Assembly: GCA_944326265.1 (NCBI GenBank) | Contig: CALVDE010000002.1 | Location: 1-64,000, forward strand | Direction of reading: 5' to 3' | DNA length: 64,000 nt | Origin: an uncultured Bacteroidales bacterium | Lineage (GTDB): Bacteria > Bacteroidota > Bacteroidia > Bacteroidales > UBA932 | Shown: positions 26,189 to 35,340 of the stretch, piece by piece | Layout of the letters: each line of letters starts with the position of its first letter | Position numbering within the stretch: position 1 is the first letter of the stretch | Made by a program: the position numbers and the translations under genes | The notes under the pieces: model-generated | The model's database searches: none | What the model was told of the DNA's origin: nothing | Seen by the model: the letters and a program-made list of their open reading frames with translations, nothing else

Positions 26189-27297
26189 TATTTGGCCGGC
26201 TTGTAGAAAGGAGTCTTGACAACCTTGGCCTTAAGGAGCCTGTCTCTTACTTTTACGAATATCTCCGTATCCGCCTTTGAATAAGGAGTATTGACATAAC
26301 CCATACCGATAGGGATCTTCATTGAGGGCGACATGGTGCCTGAGGTTACGTGACCGATGACCGCACCGGAGGCATCGCAGATATCGTATCCGTGACGGGG
26401 AACACCGCGGTCGATGAGCTCGAAGCCCACGAGCTTGCGCTTAAGACCGTCGGCCTTCTGCTTGAGAAGATAATCCTTGTCGATGAAATCGCCCTTTGCC
26501 TCTGAGAACTTGGTAATCCAGCCCAGTCCCGCCTCAAGAGGCGACGTTGTATCATCGATATCGTTTCCGTAAAGGCAGAAACCCATCTCAAGCCTGAGAG
26601 TATCGCGGGCACCGAGACCCACGGGCTTGATTCCGAACTCAGCACCTGCCTCGAATACCGCATTCCACAGTTTGTCGGCATCCTCGTTGGCGGCATAGAT
26701 CTCGCATCCGCCCGCTCCTGTATAACCTGTGATGGAAAATATCACGCTGACACCTCCGAGCATGAGCTTCTTGAAAGTATAGTACTCCATGCCCATGACA
26801 TCCTCAGTGCAGAGCTTCTGCATGGCCTGCAGAGCCTTGGGACCCTGTACTGCCAGCTGGCAGATCTCCTCGGAGGCATTGTAGAGCTCCTTTCCGGGAG
26901 TAAGGCCGAACTTGGGAGCCACGGAGCAGAGATGATTCCAGTCCTTCTCGATATTGGCTGCATTGACAACGAGCAGATATGTCTGGCTGTCCACACAATA
27001 GGCCAGGAAATCATCGACTATGCCGCCCTTTCCGTTGGGGAAGCAGTCATACTGCACCTTGCCGGGATAAAGCACCGAAGCGTCGTTGGAGGAAACATAC
27101 TGTACGAAAGCAAGGGCATTGGGACCCTTCACCCAGATCTCACCCATGTGGGAAACGTCAAAGACACCCACACCGTTTCTTACGGTATTGTGCTCCTCCG
27201 TTATACCTGTATACTCAACCGGCATGGTATAACCGGCAAAAGGAACCATCTTGGCACCCAGAGCGATATGCTTCTGGGTAAAAGCTGTAGTCTTCAT
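26188..27297 (-). CDS. gcvT: Aminomethyltransferase (glycine cleavage T protein)
   Basis: This 369-residue protein begins [20 protein letters not shown] and has the GcvT motifs [20 protein letters not shown] and [18 protein letters not shown]. It releases ammonia from the aminomethylated H protein and transfers the one-carbon unit to tetrahydrofolate. No gcvH or gcvP gene is in the window. It is coupled by a one-base overlap to the pseudo-peptidase gene. Confidence 0.93.
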   Translation of the reverse strand: MKTTAFTQKHIALGAKMVPFAGYTMPVEYTGITEEHNTVRNGVGVFDVSHMGEIWVKGPNALAFVQYVSSNDASVLYPGKVQYDCFPNGKGGIVDDFLAYCVDSQTYLLVVNAANIEKDWNHLCSVAPKFGLTPGKELYNASEEICQLAVQGPKALQAMQKLCTEDVMGMEYYTFKKLMLGGVSVIFSITGYTGAGGCEIYAANEDADKLWNAVFEAGAEFGIKPVGLGARDTLRLEMGFCLYGNDIDDTTSPLEAGLGWITKFSEAKGDFIDKDYLLKQKADGLKRKLVGFELIDRGVPRHGYDICDASGAVIGHVTSGTMSPSMKIPIGMGYVNTPYSKADTEIFVKVRDRLLKAKVVKTPFYKPAK

Positions 27298-27326
27298 ATA
27301 ATATCTGATATTGGTTTTATTGTTTG

Positions 27327-27815
27327 TTAATTAGAATGCATTTTCTGATTCAGGTCGTAAATCCACACATCCTCAGGACAGTACTCGAATTCCATGATGT
27401 CGTACATGGCCTTGAGCGCATCTCTGTAGTTGTCATAAGAGGCCGCCGAGACCGCGCTGAATCCGTTGTTGAACTTTATAACCCTGGGCGTGTAACCGTT
27501 GTTCTTAAGCATGGCATCCATCTTCCCGGCATTGTCCTCCACCTTGAAGCTGCCGAGAATGACATGGTAACGGCCTGTACCGGCAAGCTGGTCCTGCTTT
27601 GCGGCTTCCGCCTCAGCCTGCGCAAGAGCAAGGGCCCTTGCCTTGTCTATCGAGTCCTGCCTGCGCTGCCGTTCCTGCTCCACGGCCTCCTGACGCATCC
27701 TTTCCAGATCCTCGGATGTCGGTTTGCCTACAAGTGAACGGAAAAAGTCGCAGCCCGAGAACAGCACTAGTGCCGCCAGTAATACGGGAATTAACCTAAA
27801 AGCTTTCATTTTCAA
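27327..27815 (-). CDS. SPOR-domain lipoprotein
   Basis: This 162-residue protein has a lipoprotein signal with the lipobox cysteine in [10 protein letters not shown], a charged Gln/Glu/Arg-rich coiled-coil stretch (about residues 35-75) and a C-terminal SPOR domain ([20 protein letters not shown]). SPOR domains bind denuded peptidoglycan at division sites, so it probably sits in a lipid-anchored position at the cell wall. A consensus promoter lies upstream (see 27853-27884). Confidence 0.85.
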   Translation of the reverse strand: MKMKAFRLIPVLLAALVLFSGCDFFRSLVGKPTSEDLERMRQEAVEQERQRRQDSIDKARALALAQAEAEAAKQDQLAGTGRYHVILGSFKVEDNAGKMDAMLKNNGYTPRVIKFNNGFSAVSAASYDNYRDALKAMYDIMEFEYCPEDVWIYDLNQKMHSN

Positions 27816-27852
27816 TGTGATTTAATAAGATTAAACAACTTCTTATATCCAA

Positions 27853-27884
27853 CAAAAGTACGGAAATAATGGTAGAGACGCAAA
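27853..27884 (-). promoter_or_regulatory. Consensus Bacteroidetes promoter for the SPOR lipoprotein gene
   Basis: On the minus strand TTTG (27884-27881) is followed by 20 bases and TACTTTTG (27860-27853), matching the -33 TTTG and -7 TAnnTTTG pattern. The leader would be about 30 bases. Confidence 0.7.
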
Positions 27885-27924
27885 AAAAATGTATATTTAC
27901 ATCCGAAAATTTAAAAATCTTCTG

Positions 27925-29283
27925 ATGGAGAGCAATTTCAAAACTATTTTTGGAAGGATAAAAGGCTATATCGGCGGCATTGTCAGGCTGAACGAGCACA
28001 TCGACACCGACAAGGCATCGCAGTATATCCGCAGCAACATCGATTTCAAAGGACCGAATGTCTACATTCTGGCATTCGCCATCATCGTGGCATCCGTCGG
28101 ACTCAACACCAACTCCATCCCCGTCATCATCGGCGCCATGCTCATTTCACCGCTGATGGGGCCTATCTTCGGCATAGGCTACGGACTCGGGACCAACGAC
28201 ATGTCCTTTCTCAAGACCGCCTTCAAGAACCTGGTCGTGATGGTCATCATAAGCATCTTCGCATCGACCCTGTACTTTCTGGTCTCACCGCTGGAGCTTG
28301 AGAATCCCACAGAGCTTCTCACAAGGACAAATCCCACCATCTACGATGTGTTCATCGCTCTGTTCGGAGGCTCAGCAGGAATCATTGAGATAAGCCGCAA
28401 AGACAAGGGCACGGTGATTTCCGGTGTCGCCATAGCCACGGCGCTCATGCCGCCTCTGTGCACGGCCGGATTCGGACTCGCCACAGGAAGCCTTAAATAT
28501 TTTCTGGGAGCCCTGTACCTCTTCTCCATAAACGGCATCTTCATTGCCATAGCCACATTCCTGGCCGTCAAATATCTGAAATTCCCGATGGCCACGTTCA
28601 CAGATCCGGGCAAACAGAAGAGGGTAAGCAGATGGATCGCCGCTCTGGTGGTGATAATCATCATTCCCAGCGTGTATTCGGCCATAATCATGATACGCGA
28701 GAACAACTTCAACCACGTGGCCAAAGAGTTCATCTCACAGAACAAGGAACTTGCACGCAGCTACATCTACGACTACGACATCTACCTCCACTCAAAGCCG
28801 CCCAAACTCGAACTGTTCATCGCCGGCGAGACTCTGAGCGAGCAGGAGATAAGCAGCCTCTACCGCTCCGCCCACAATTTCGGATTCACTGACGACCAGA
28901 TAATCATCAGTCAGAAGGCTGCCACCGACCAGAACAACATGACCGACAGGGTTGCAATCCAAAGTATCTACGAGCGCAGCGACAAGGAGATACAGCAGCG
29001 CGAGGCCATCATAGACTCCCTCAGGAAAGAACTGAGCTCCTTCAAGGTCCGCGAGCTCCCCTACGGTCAGGTAACCAACGAGCTCATTGCCCAGTACCCG
29101 GCTCTCAAAGGCGTAACAATGACCAGAGGCTACAGAATGTCCACGGACTCCATGACACGGACCGAGGAGATCATAATCATACTCAATGCAGACAAGAAGA
29201 TTCCGGAGGACAATATGGAGAAACTGAGAAAATGGCTCACAGTCAGACTGGATTTTGACGATATAATACTGTATCAGGAATAG
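27925..29283 (+). CDS. DUF389 family membrane protein
   Basis: This protein of about 452 residues has a DUF389 membrane domain: IVASVGLNTNSIPVIIGAML, SPLMGPIFGIGYGLG and SGVAIATALMPPLCTAGFGL. A soluble C-terminal region of about 190 residues follows. The transported substrate is unknown. I prefer the ATG at 27925 over 27889 because a TATATTTA box (27892-27899), similar to the -7 element, lies inside the longer version at promoter distance. It is followed after 3 bases by the CapA-like gene. Confidence 0.8.
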   Translation: MESNFKTIFGRIKGYIGGIVRLNEHIDTDKASQYIRSNIDFKGPNVYILAFAIIVASVGLNTNSIPVIIGAMLISPLMGPIFGIGYGLGTNDMSFLKTAFKNLVVMVIISIFASTLYFLVSPLELENPTELLTRTNPTIYDVFIALFGGSAGIIEISRKDKGTVISGVAIATALMPPLCTAGFGLATGSLKYFLGALYLFSINGIFIAIATFLAVKYLKFPMATFTDPGKQKRVSRWIAALVVIIIIPSVYSAIIMIRENNFNHVAKEFISQNKELARSYIYDYDIYLHSKPPKLELFIAGETLSEQEISSLYRSAHNFGFTDDQIIISQKAATDQNNMTDRVAIQSIYERSDKEIQQREAIIDSLRKELSSFKVRELPYGQVTNELIAQYPALKGVTMTRGYRMSTDSMTRTEEIIIILNADKKIPEDNMEKLRKWLTVRLDFDDIILYQE

Positions 29284-29286
29284 CCG

Positions 29287-30339
29287 ATGCCGAGCACTTT
29301 TCTTTTCCTCGTAGTGGACACGGTGTCCGTACTGTTTCTGGGCGATGTCATGCAGCACAAGGAGCAGCTCAGGTCCGCACTCATACCGGGCGGGGACACG
29401 CTGGTCTCCAGTTCCTATGACTATTCCTCATACTTCAGGCATGTCAGACGCTATATCGACAGCGCGGACTTCACCGTAGCCAACATGGAGTTCTGCCTGG
29501 GAGGTGCGCCGTACACAGGCTATCCCTCATTCTCCGCACCGGAGGAGCTGGCCCAAGAGGCCGCCGGAGCAGGCATAGACCTGTTCCTGTGCGCAAACAA
29601 CCATATCTGTGACAGAGGCCGGAGGGGACTGGCATCTTCCTTGGCCAAATATGAAGAAACCGGCATACCTGTAACCGGCCTGTACCGGGATTCTGCAGCG
29701 GAGAGTACGGACAATCCGTTCATTGCCGATGTGGGCGGTATCAGCATAGCATTCGTCAACTTCACCTACGGGACCAACGGTGTGCGCGTCCCTCCTCCAT
29801 ACGTTGTCAATATGATGGACAAGGATGCGGTGCGCACCGCCGTACACAGGGCGGAGGACAGGGGGGCCGACATAGTGGTAGCACTGCCTCACTGGGGACA
29901 GGAGTACACGACAAGGTCCGACAGCACACAGCACAGATGGGCCCGGTTCCTGCTTGAGTGCGGAGCGGATGCCGTCATAGGCTCGCATCCGCATGTAATC
30001 CAGGAGGTGGAGTTCCCGGTAATCTATTCCCTGGGCAACTTCATCTCCAACATGAGTCTCAGGAACACAGGGTTGGGAATAATGTACAGGCTGGACATAG
30101 CGGTCACCTCCTACGGGCAGGCATTCATCGCCGGAGGTGAGGCCATACCGGTCTGGTGCTCGAGGGCCGGAGGCTATGAGAAGGGCTACACTGTCCTGCC
30201 GGTTCCGGAGTTCCTGGGAAGAAGGGATGAATTTGCAAATCCCGCCGACTATGACAAGATGAAAGACACATACGACAGATTAAAACCGCTATTTGAAAAT
30301 GACAGAAAAGAAGGAGAGACAAGAGACAGTATCGATTGA
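29287..30339 (+). CDS. CapA family (PGA_cap) metallophosphatase-like protein
   Basis: This 350-residue protein matches the PGA_cap domain. VSVLFLGDVMQHKEQL and ANMEFCLGG hold early metal-ligand motifs, LFLCANNHICDRGRRGL holds the NNH motif and GADAVIGSHPHVIQEVE holds GSHPH. Family members have a calcineurin-like fold and include the poly-gamma-glutamate capsule protein CapA; no capsule genes are near, so the substrate is unknown. The N-terminus is hydrophobic but lacks a clear cleavage site. It overlaps phoH by 41 bases. Confidence 0.82.
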   Translation: MPSTFLFLVVDTVSVLFLGDVMQHKEQLRSALIPGGDTLVSSSYDYSSYFRHVRRYIDSADFTVANMEFCLGGAPYTGYPSFSAPEELAQEAAGAGIDLFLCANNHICDRGRRGLASSLAKYEETGIPVTGLYRDSAAESTDNPFIADVGGISIAFVNFTYGTNGVRVPPPYVVNMMDKDAVRTAVHRAEDRGADIVVALPHWGQEYTTRSDSTQHRWARFLLECGADAVIGSHPHVIQEVEFPVIYSLGNFISNMSLRNTGLGIMYRLDIAVTSYGQAFIAGGEAIPVWCSRAGGYEKGYTVLPVPEFLGRRDEFANPADYDKMKDTYDRLKPLFENDRKEGETRDSID

Positions 30340-31282
30340 CGGCATCAGTTCGGTAGACATATTCGGGGTCAACGACAGGCTCCTGGACCGCATGAGGGAG
30401 CTCTTCCCCGACGTGAGGATTCTCGCCCGGGGGGCAGAAGTAAAGCTGGAAGGCGAAGCAGGGCAGACGGACATGCTCAAGGAGCGCATCGAGGCCATGG
30501 CCGCAGCCGTAAGAGACGGGCATCCGATGAGCGACAGCGACAAAGAGCGGCTGCTGGACTACATATCCTATCCTGACGAGCTCAGCGAACAGAAGTCCGC
30601 AAAGAATAATGCAGAGTCCTACAACATAGTCTACGGCAACGAGGGCCGCATCGTCAAGGCCAGGACCAGGAACCAGCGCCGCCTGGTGGACGAATACTAT
30701 AAGAACGACCTTATCTTCGCCCTCGGTCCGGCAGGCACAGGCAAGACGTACACGGCCATCGCACTAGCCGTCAGAGCCTTGAAGAACAAAGAGGTGAAGA
30801 AACTGATTCTCACCCGCCCGGCAGTGGAGGCCGGCGAGAGACTGGGATTCCTGCCCGGCGACATGAAGGAGAAGCTGGACCCTTACCTGCAGCCGCTTTA
30901 CGATGCCCTGCACGACATGATCCAGCCCCGCAAGCTGCAGATACTCATGGAGGAGGGCATCATCCAGATAGCACCTCTGGCATACATGAGGGGCCGGACC
31001 CTGGACAGCGCCTTCGTCATCCTGGACGAAGCCCAGAACACCTCTCTCGGACAGCTTAAGATGTTCCTGACCCGCATGGGCAACAACGCCAAGTTCATCG
31101 TCACCGGAGACGCCACGCAGATAGACCTGCCCAATAAAAAAGACTCCGGGCTGATGCGCGGAGTCGATCTGGTACGTAATATTAAGGGGATCGCCGTTAT
31201 CAATTTCGGCACCGAGGACATGGTGCGCCACCCCCTCGTCACCAAGATCATCAAGGCGTTCGACAAAGTCGAGGAGGCTTAA
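30299..31282 (+). CDS. phoH: PhoH family ATPase
   Basis: This 327-residue protein has a PhoH ATPase domain: Walker A GPAGTGKTYTA, VKKLILTRPAVEAGERLGFL, Walker B FVILDEAQN and the TGDATQIDLP motif. PhoH proteins are RNA-binding ATPases with probable RNA-unwinding roles. I chose the ATG at 30299; a TTG two codons upstream is the only alternative. It overlaps the CapA-like gene by 41 bases in another frame and ends 10 bases from the convergent TPM gene. Confidence 0.9.
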   Translation: MTEKKERQETVSIDGISSVDIFGVNDRLLDRMRELFPDVRILARGAEVKLEGEAGQTDMLKERIEAMAAAVRDGHPMSDSDKERLLDYISYPDELSEQKSAKNNAESYNIVYGNEGRIVKARTRNQRRLVDEYYKNDLIFALGPAGTGKTYTAIALAVRALKNKEVKKLILTRPAVEAGERLGFLPGDMKEKLDPYLQPLYDALHDMIQPRKLQILMEEGIIQIAPLAYMRGRTLDSAFVILDEAQNTSLGQLKMFLTRMGNNAKFIVTGDATQIDLPNKKDSGLMRGVDLVRNIKGIAVINFGTEDMVRHPLVTKIIKAFDKVEEA

Positions 31283-31292
31283 CGGACCATCC

Positions 31293-32096
31293 CTACCAGC
31301 TGCCGCCTGCTCCGCCTCCGCCGAAACTGCCTCCGCCGAAGCCGCCGCCGAAACCGCCGGAAAAGCCGCCCCCTCCTGAGAAACCGCCGCCGTGACTGCG
31401 GCCGCCTCCCAGAATGGAAGACCAGAAGATGGCATCGGCCACCGATGAGCCGCCGTGGCCTATATTGGTCGGACCATTACGGCGGGCAAGCACCAGCACT
31501 ATGATGAAAAATATGATAAATCCGAGCGCGACAAAACCGCCGGCACCGTCACTTACAGACTCCTCATACTCCTTGTAGGATATCTCGCCAGCGGAAAGCC
31601 GCATCAGTACGTTCAGCGCCGCCGCCACACCACCTGTATAGTCATTCTCTCTGAAACGGGGTATCATCTCGTTCTCGACGATACGTTTGGCTATGGCATC
31701 AGGAATAGCACCTTCCAGACCGTAACCCACCGCGATATAGACCTGTCCGGAGGACCCGGATGTCTTGGGCTTGACCAGCACCACCACCCCGTTGTCGAAC
31801 TTATCCGAGCCTACGCCCCACTGCTCCCCTATTTCGTATGCCAGCATAGCCGGCTCCATGCCGCCGAGGTCATCGACCGTCACCACCACGATACGGTTGG
31901 AAGTCGAATCGGCGAAATCCACCAGCACCCGGTTCATATACTCCGCATCTGAGCGGGAAAACACCCCGGCGAAGTCATTTACCGCCCTTGGCACGGAGGG
32001 CATGGGAGGAATCTGCGCAGAAGCACCAACCGTCAGCATCAGGACTGCGGTGAGAAGCGGGATGAATCTGAATATTCTACTACTGATTGTCCTCAT
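31293..32096 (-). CDS. TPM-domain protein with glycine-rich tail (YgcG family)
   Basis: This protein of about 267 residues has a signal peptide ending in TVGASAQ and a TPM domain (VNDFAGVFSRSDAEYMNRVL, then RIVVVTVDDLGG). A membrane segment (GFIIFFIIVLVLA) and a Gly/Ser/Phe-rich C-terminus of repeated GGGF-type units complete it. This is the third gene of a lemA-TPM-TPM operon, a common Bacteroidetes trio whose function is unclear. The start at 32096 (MRTISSRIF) gives the best signal peptide; the ATG at 32120 adds eight residues. It overlaps the preceding gene by 17 bases. Confidence 0.82.
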   Translation of the reverse strand: MRTISSRIFRFIPLLTAVLMLTVGASAQIPPMPSVPRAVNDFAGVFSRSDAEYMNRVLVDFADSTSNRIVVVTVDDLGGMEPAMLAYEIGEQWGVGSDKFDNGVVVLVKPKTSGSSGQVYIAVGYGLEGAIPDAIAKRIVENEMIPRFRENDYTGGVAAALNVLMRLSAGEISYKEYEESVSDGAGGFVALGFIIFFIIVLVLARRNGPTNIGHGGSSVADAIFWSSILGGGRSHGGGFSGGGGFSGGFGGGFGGGSFGGGGAGGSW

Positions 32097-32526
32097 AGGA
32101 AATATCGTCCGGAAGTTCATTCACATCGTCTTTCTGATACGGGAAAAATGCCTTGAGCTTCTCTCCAACCGCCAGCACCGCCCTGGACATGCCGCCGGTG
32201 AAGTCTCCCGAGCGGAAATCCGCTGCCATGCCGTCCTTGACCTCATTCCAGAAACCGGTACCGACCTTCTCATTGATACCAGAATCCCCGATGATGGCGA
32301 ACTTGTGGGACTTGAGGGCAAGGTAGATGAGCACTCCGTTGCGGTCCTTGGTACGGAACATCCCCAGCTTGGAGAATACGTAGGCCGCCCGCAGGCAGGG
32401 GTCGCCCTTGCACACCTGCTCCAGGTGCACGCGGATCTCGCCGGAGGTATTCTTCTCCGCAGTCTGAATGGCCCTTACCAGGGCCTCCTTGCTCTCTTTT
32501 CTGAGCAGATCCCCGGCAGTCATCAC
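32080..32526 (-). CDS. TPM-domain protein
   Basis: This 148-residue protein consists of one TPM domain (SGEIRVHLEQVC, then TKDRNGVLIYLALKSHKFAI) without a signal peptide or membrane segment, so it is probably cytoplasmic. It overlaps lemA upstream by 4 bases and the longer TPM gene downstream by 17, which makes the trio a tightly coupled operon. Confidence 0.82.
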   Translation of the reverse strand: MMTAGDLLRKESKEALVRAIQTAEKNTSGEIRVHLEQVCKGDPCLRAAYVFSKLGMFRTKDRNGVLIYLALKSHKFAIIGDSGINEKVGTGFWNEVKDGMAADFRSGDFTGGMSRAVLAVGEKLKAFFPYQKDDVNELPDDISYEDNQ

Positions 32527-33116
32527 TCGAAGCTGACTACGGGTGCCTGCTCAGCTCCTTCGGAAGCCTCGAAGTAACCCTTCTTCTCGAAGCCGAACAT
32601 GCCGGCGAAGATGTTGTTGGGGAAACGGCGGATGGTCACGTTGTAGTTACGGGCCGCCTCGTTGAATTTCTGACGCTCGACGGTAATCCGGTTCTCGGTA
32701 CCCTCAAGCTGGGCCTGGAGTTCCAGGAAGTTCTGGTTGGCCTTCAGGTCCGGATATCTCTCAACAGACACAAGCAGGCGGCCTATAGCGGCACCCAGTT
32801 CGTTCTGGGCACTCATGAAGCGGGCGAGCTCATCCTCGGAAAGAGTGGAGGGATCGACGGTTGCCTGAGTAGCCTTGGCCCTGGCCTCCACCACCGCCTC
32901 GAGAGTCGATGACTCATGCTCGGCGTAGCCCTTGACCGTAGCCACGAGATTGGGAACCAGATCGGCCCTGCGCTGATAGACATTCTCCACCTGGGCCCAG
33001 GCCTGGGATACGGTCTCGTCCGTGCGCACCATTGAGTTATACATTCCTTTGATCCAGAAGAACAGGACCAGCACCACCGCCACGATGACGATGAGCGTAA
33101 CATAACCTCGTTTCAT
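32523..33116 (-). CDS. lemA: LemA family protein
   Basis: This 197-residue protein has one N-terminal membrane anchor (LIVIVAVVLVLFFWI) and a helical LemA domain: AWAQVENVYQRRADLVPNLV, TVKGYAEHES, and the C-terminal ARNYNVTIRRFPNNIFAGMF. It is predicted to be membrane-anchored with an exposed helical bundle. It leads the lemA-TPM-TPM operon. Confidence 0.9.
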   Translation of the reverse strand: MKRGYVTLIVIVAVVLVLFFWIKGMYNSMVRTDETVSQAWAQVENVYQRRADLVPNLVATVKGYAEHESSTLEAVVEARAKATQATVDPSTLSEDELARFMSAQNELGAAIGRLLVSVERYPDLKANQNFLELQAQLEGTENRITVERQKFNEAARNYNVTIRRFPNNIFAGMFGFEKKGYFEASEGAEQAPVVSFE

Positions 33117-33143
33117 CTTATTTTTCCTTTAATGATTATTCGA

Positions 33144-34169
33144 TTATTCTATCAGTTTTACACACCTGACGGACACTCCGTAAGAGTCCTTGTCCGTATA
33201 ATAAAGGTCGAACTTGTCCGAGTTGTAATATACGAACCGGTAAGGCACCATCCCGTTGTCGAGCTCCATGGAAGACCACCACATACCGTACACCGCTATA
33301 TTCTCATAATCGGCATAGCCGTCCTTGGAATTTCCGGCGGGCATTCCGTTCCAGTCCACAGTGTTGGTGTGCATATTGTCGGGAGAATACGGCCACATGG
33401 CATCGTCATTGATGATTATCGGAGCCGTGAGTATCTCTCCGAGTCCGTCCCACGCCGCCATGAAGTCCAGAGACTCTCCGGTAACCGCCAGTGCCAGATC
33501 CTCCCAGTCCTCCCTTGTCGGTACCGACCAGCCCTCGGGACATGCGCCCTGAGGTCCTCCTCCCAGACCGCTGCCGGCCACTCCTCCGGTAGCCTCGTTC
33601 CATGAATACAGCCGGCCGAAAGTATTACCTATGCCGTCAGAATCCTCGTATGCCCTGCCGACCCTGACTGTTCCGTCTCCTGCATATCTGAGATTCTGGA
33701 CGAACCACGTCAGATGACCGTAGTCCTTGACGTGATACTCAGCACCGTCACGCGGGTCAGTAAACACCTCCGGAGTCCTTGTCCACCCGATGACATCCTC
33801 GCCATTGTCAGATATGGCCGTCACGGAGACCACCTTGTTTCTTGAATAATAGCCGTCAGCCCTGGCGAATGCGGTTATCGTATACTCTCCGGGAGTATCG
33901 GGGACCGTAGCTTTCACGGACTGACTGTAGACAGTGTCTCCACCCTCGAGCTCCAGGCCCGACGACACCCAGAAATACCTGGGCTCGGACGGTTCCGTAA
34001 TACCTGACACATACGACTCTATAATCTGTCCGACCACCACGTAGGACGGAAAGTCAAAATTGACCGAACCCTTCATGCTCTCATACTCCGACTCCTCGTC
34101 CTCCTTGCAGGAGACTGCGGACAGCGTGCCGAGCACTGCGAGCATCAATATAATTCTCTTGTAATTCAT
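33144..34169 (-). CDS. FISUMP-domain lipoprotein
   Basis: This protein of about 341 residues has a lipobox (GTLSAVSCKED), an Ig-like or PKD-like region in the middle and a C-terminal FISUMP domain (TWFVQNLRYAGDGTV, SWNEATGG, CPEGWSVPTREDWEDLALAV). FISUMP proteins are surface or secreted proteins of Bacteroidetes and Fibrobacter; their ligands are mostly unknown. The start at 34169 (MNYKRIILML) gives a proper signal peptide; the ATG at 34217 adds 16 residues without a clear role. Confidence 0.82.
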   Translation of the reverse strand: MNYKRIILMLAVLGTLSAVSCKEDEESEYESMKGSVNFDFPSYVVVGQIIESYVSGITEPSEPRYFWVSSGLELEGGDTVYSQSVKATVPDTPGEYTITAFARADGYYSRNKVVSVTAISDNGEDVIGWTRTPEVFTDPRDGAEYHVKDYGHLTWFVQNLRYAGDGTVRVGRAYEDSDGIGNTFGRLYSWNEATGGVAGSGLGGGPQGACPEGWSVPTREDWEDLALAVTGESLDFMAAWDGLGEILTAPIIINDDAMWPYSPDNMHTNTVDWNGMPAGNSKDGYADYENIAVYGMWWSSMELDNGMVPYRFVYYNSDKFDLYYTDKDSYGVSVRCVKLIE

Positions 34170-34223
34170 CTGCATAGTAAAACTGGTTCTGACTATCAGG
34201 GTACAAATATGCAACAATTTTCT

Positions 34224-34231
34224 TAGATTTG
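34224..34231 (+). promoter_or_regulatory. -7 promoter box for apbE
   Basis: TAGATTTG matches TAnnTTTG and lies 24 bases before the apbE ATG. Confidence 0.5.
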
Positions 34232-34255
34232 CACAATAACTAAAATCATGCCATC

Positions 34256-35284
34256 ATGCAATACCGGCTTATAATCCTTACCGCTGTCATAACCGCTTTA
34301 CTGTCCGCTTCCTGCTCCGGTGGAGATGAGTACCGGAGAATCACCGGCTTCGCCCAGGGAGGAAGCTTTCACATCATCTACTCCTCACCGGAAGGCCGGC
34401 CTGAACCGTCGGATGAAGACAGCATAACCGCCCTGGTAAGCAGGCGGCTGCGGGACATCGACTTCTCAGTATCAGGATACAACCGGGGCTCGCTTCTGTC
34501 CAGATGGAACCGTGGCGAGGAATGTGTCCCCGACAGGTACTTTCTGGAGCTGTACGGGATGTCCCGCAAGCTGTGGGAGGAGACCGGCGGACTCTTCGAC
34601 GTATCCGGAGGACCGCTCTTCGATTTCTGGGGATTCGGCTTCAAGTCAGTGGAGAAGATGGACAGTCTCCGCAACAGTGCCCGCACAGCCGTCATAGTGG
34701 ACTCGCTCAAGGAATTCGTCGGCATGGACCTCATCCGCCTGGAAAACGGCCGGCTTGTCAAGAAAGACCCCAGGGTCAGGCTCAACTTCAACGCCATAGC
34801 CCAAGGCTATACCTGTGACATCGTGGCGGATCTGCTGGACAGCCTGGGGGTCCGGAACTACCTGGTGGAAGTAGGGATGGAGATTGTATGCAAGGGACTA
34901 AATGCCTACGGTAAAGAATGGAGCATCGGCATTGACGCACCCGTAGACGGCTCGCAGACAGCCGGAGAGAACATCCAGAAAATCGTTTACCTGACCGACT
35001 GCGGCATCACCACTTCCGGCAACTACCGCAAGTTCTACATCATCGACGGGAAGAAATACGCCCACTCCATCAACCCCGTCACCGGATATCCGGTACAGCA
35101 GGACCTTCTCAGCGCGACGGTAATATGTTCCGACACAGTACGCGGCGGTGCGCTTTCGGACGCATACGCCACCTACTGCATGGTGGCCGGAAAGGAGAAG
35201 GCTGCGGAACTGATATCATCCCGTCCCGATCTTAGAGGCTACCTCATCTACGACGGCGGCATCACGGACCTGCTCAAGGACTAA
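34256..35284 (+). CDS. apbE: FAD:protein FMN transferase
   Basis: This 342-residue ApbE-type protein has a lipoprotein signal (ALLSASCSGG). Family motifs include FDVSGGPLFDFWGFG, LNFNAIAQGYTCDIVADLLD and YAHSINPVTGYPVQ. It transfers FMN from FAD to a threonine of partners such as the Rnf or Nqr complexes, on the periplasmic side. No Rnf or Nqr gene is in the window. Confidence 0.92.
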   Translation: MQYRLIILTAVITALLSASCSGGDEYRRITGFAQGGSFHIIYSSPEGRPEPSDEDSITALVSRRLRDIDFSVSGYNRGSLLSRWNRGEECVPDRYFLELYGMSRKLWEETGGLFDVSGGPLFDFWGFGFKSVEKMDSLRNSARTAVIVDSLKEFVGMDLIRLENGRLVKKDPRVRLNFNAIAQGYTCDIVADLLDSLGVRNYLVEVGMEIVCKGLNAYGKEWSIGIDAPVDGSQTAGENIQKIVYLTDCGITTSGNYRKFYIIDGKKYAHSINPVTGYPVQQDLLSATVICSDTVRGGALSDAYATYCMVAGKEKAAELISSRPDLRGYLIYDGGITDLLKD

Positions 35285-35308
35285 GGCATACGCACCGCCT
35301 TTTTTTGT

Positions 35309-35316
35309 TATTTTTG
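35309..35316 (+). promoter_or_regulatory. -7 promoter box for the BACON-like lipoprotein gene
   Basis: TATTTTTG matches TAnnTTTG and lies 24 bases before the ATG at 35341. It directly follows a short AAGGC/GCCTT hairpin with a T-run (about 35284-35307) that may terminate apbE. Confidence 0.5.
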
Positions 35317-35340
35317 TAGGAAACAACAATCTTTAGTGAT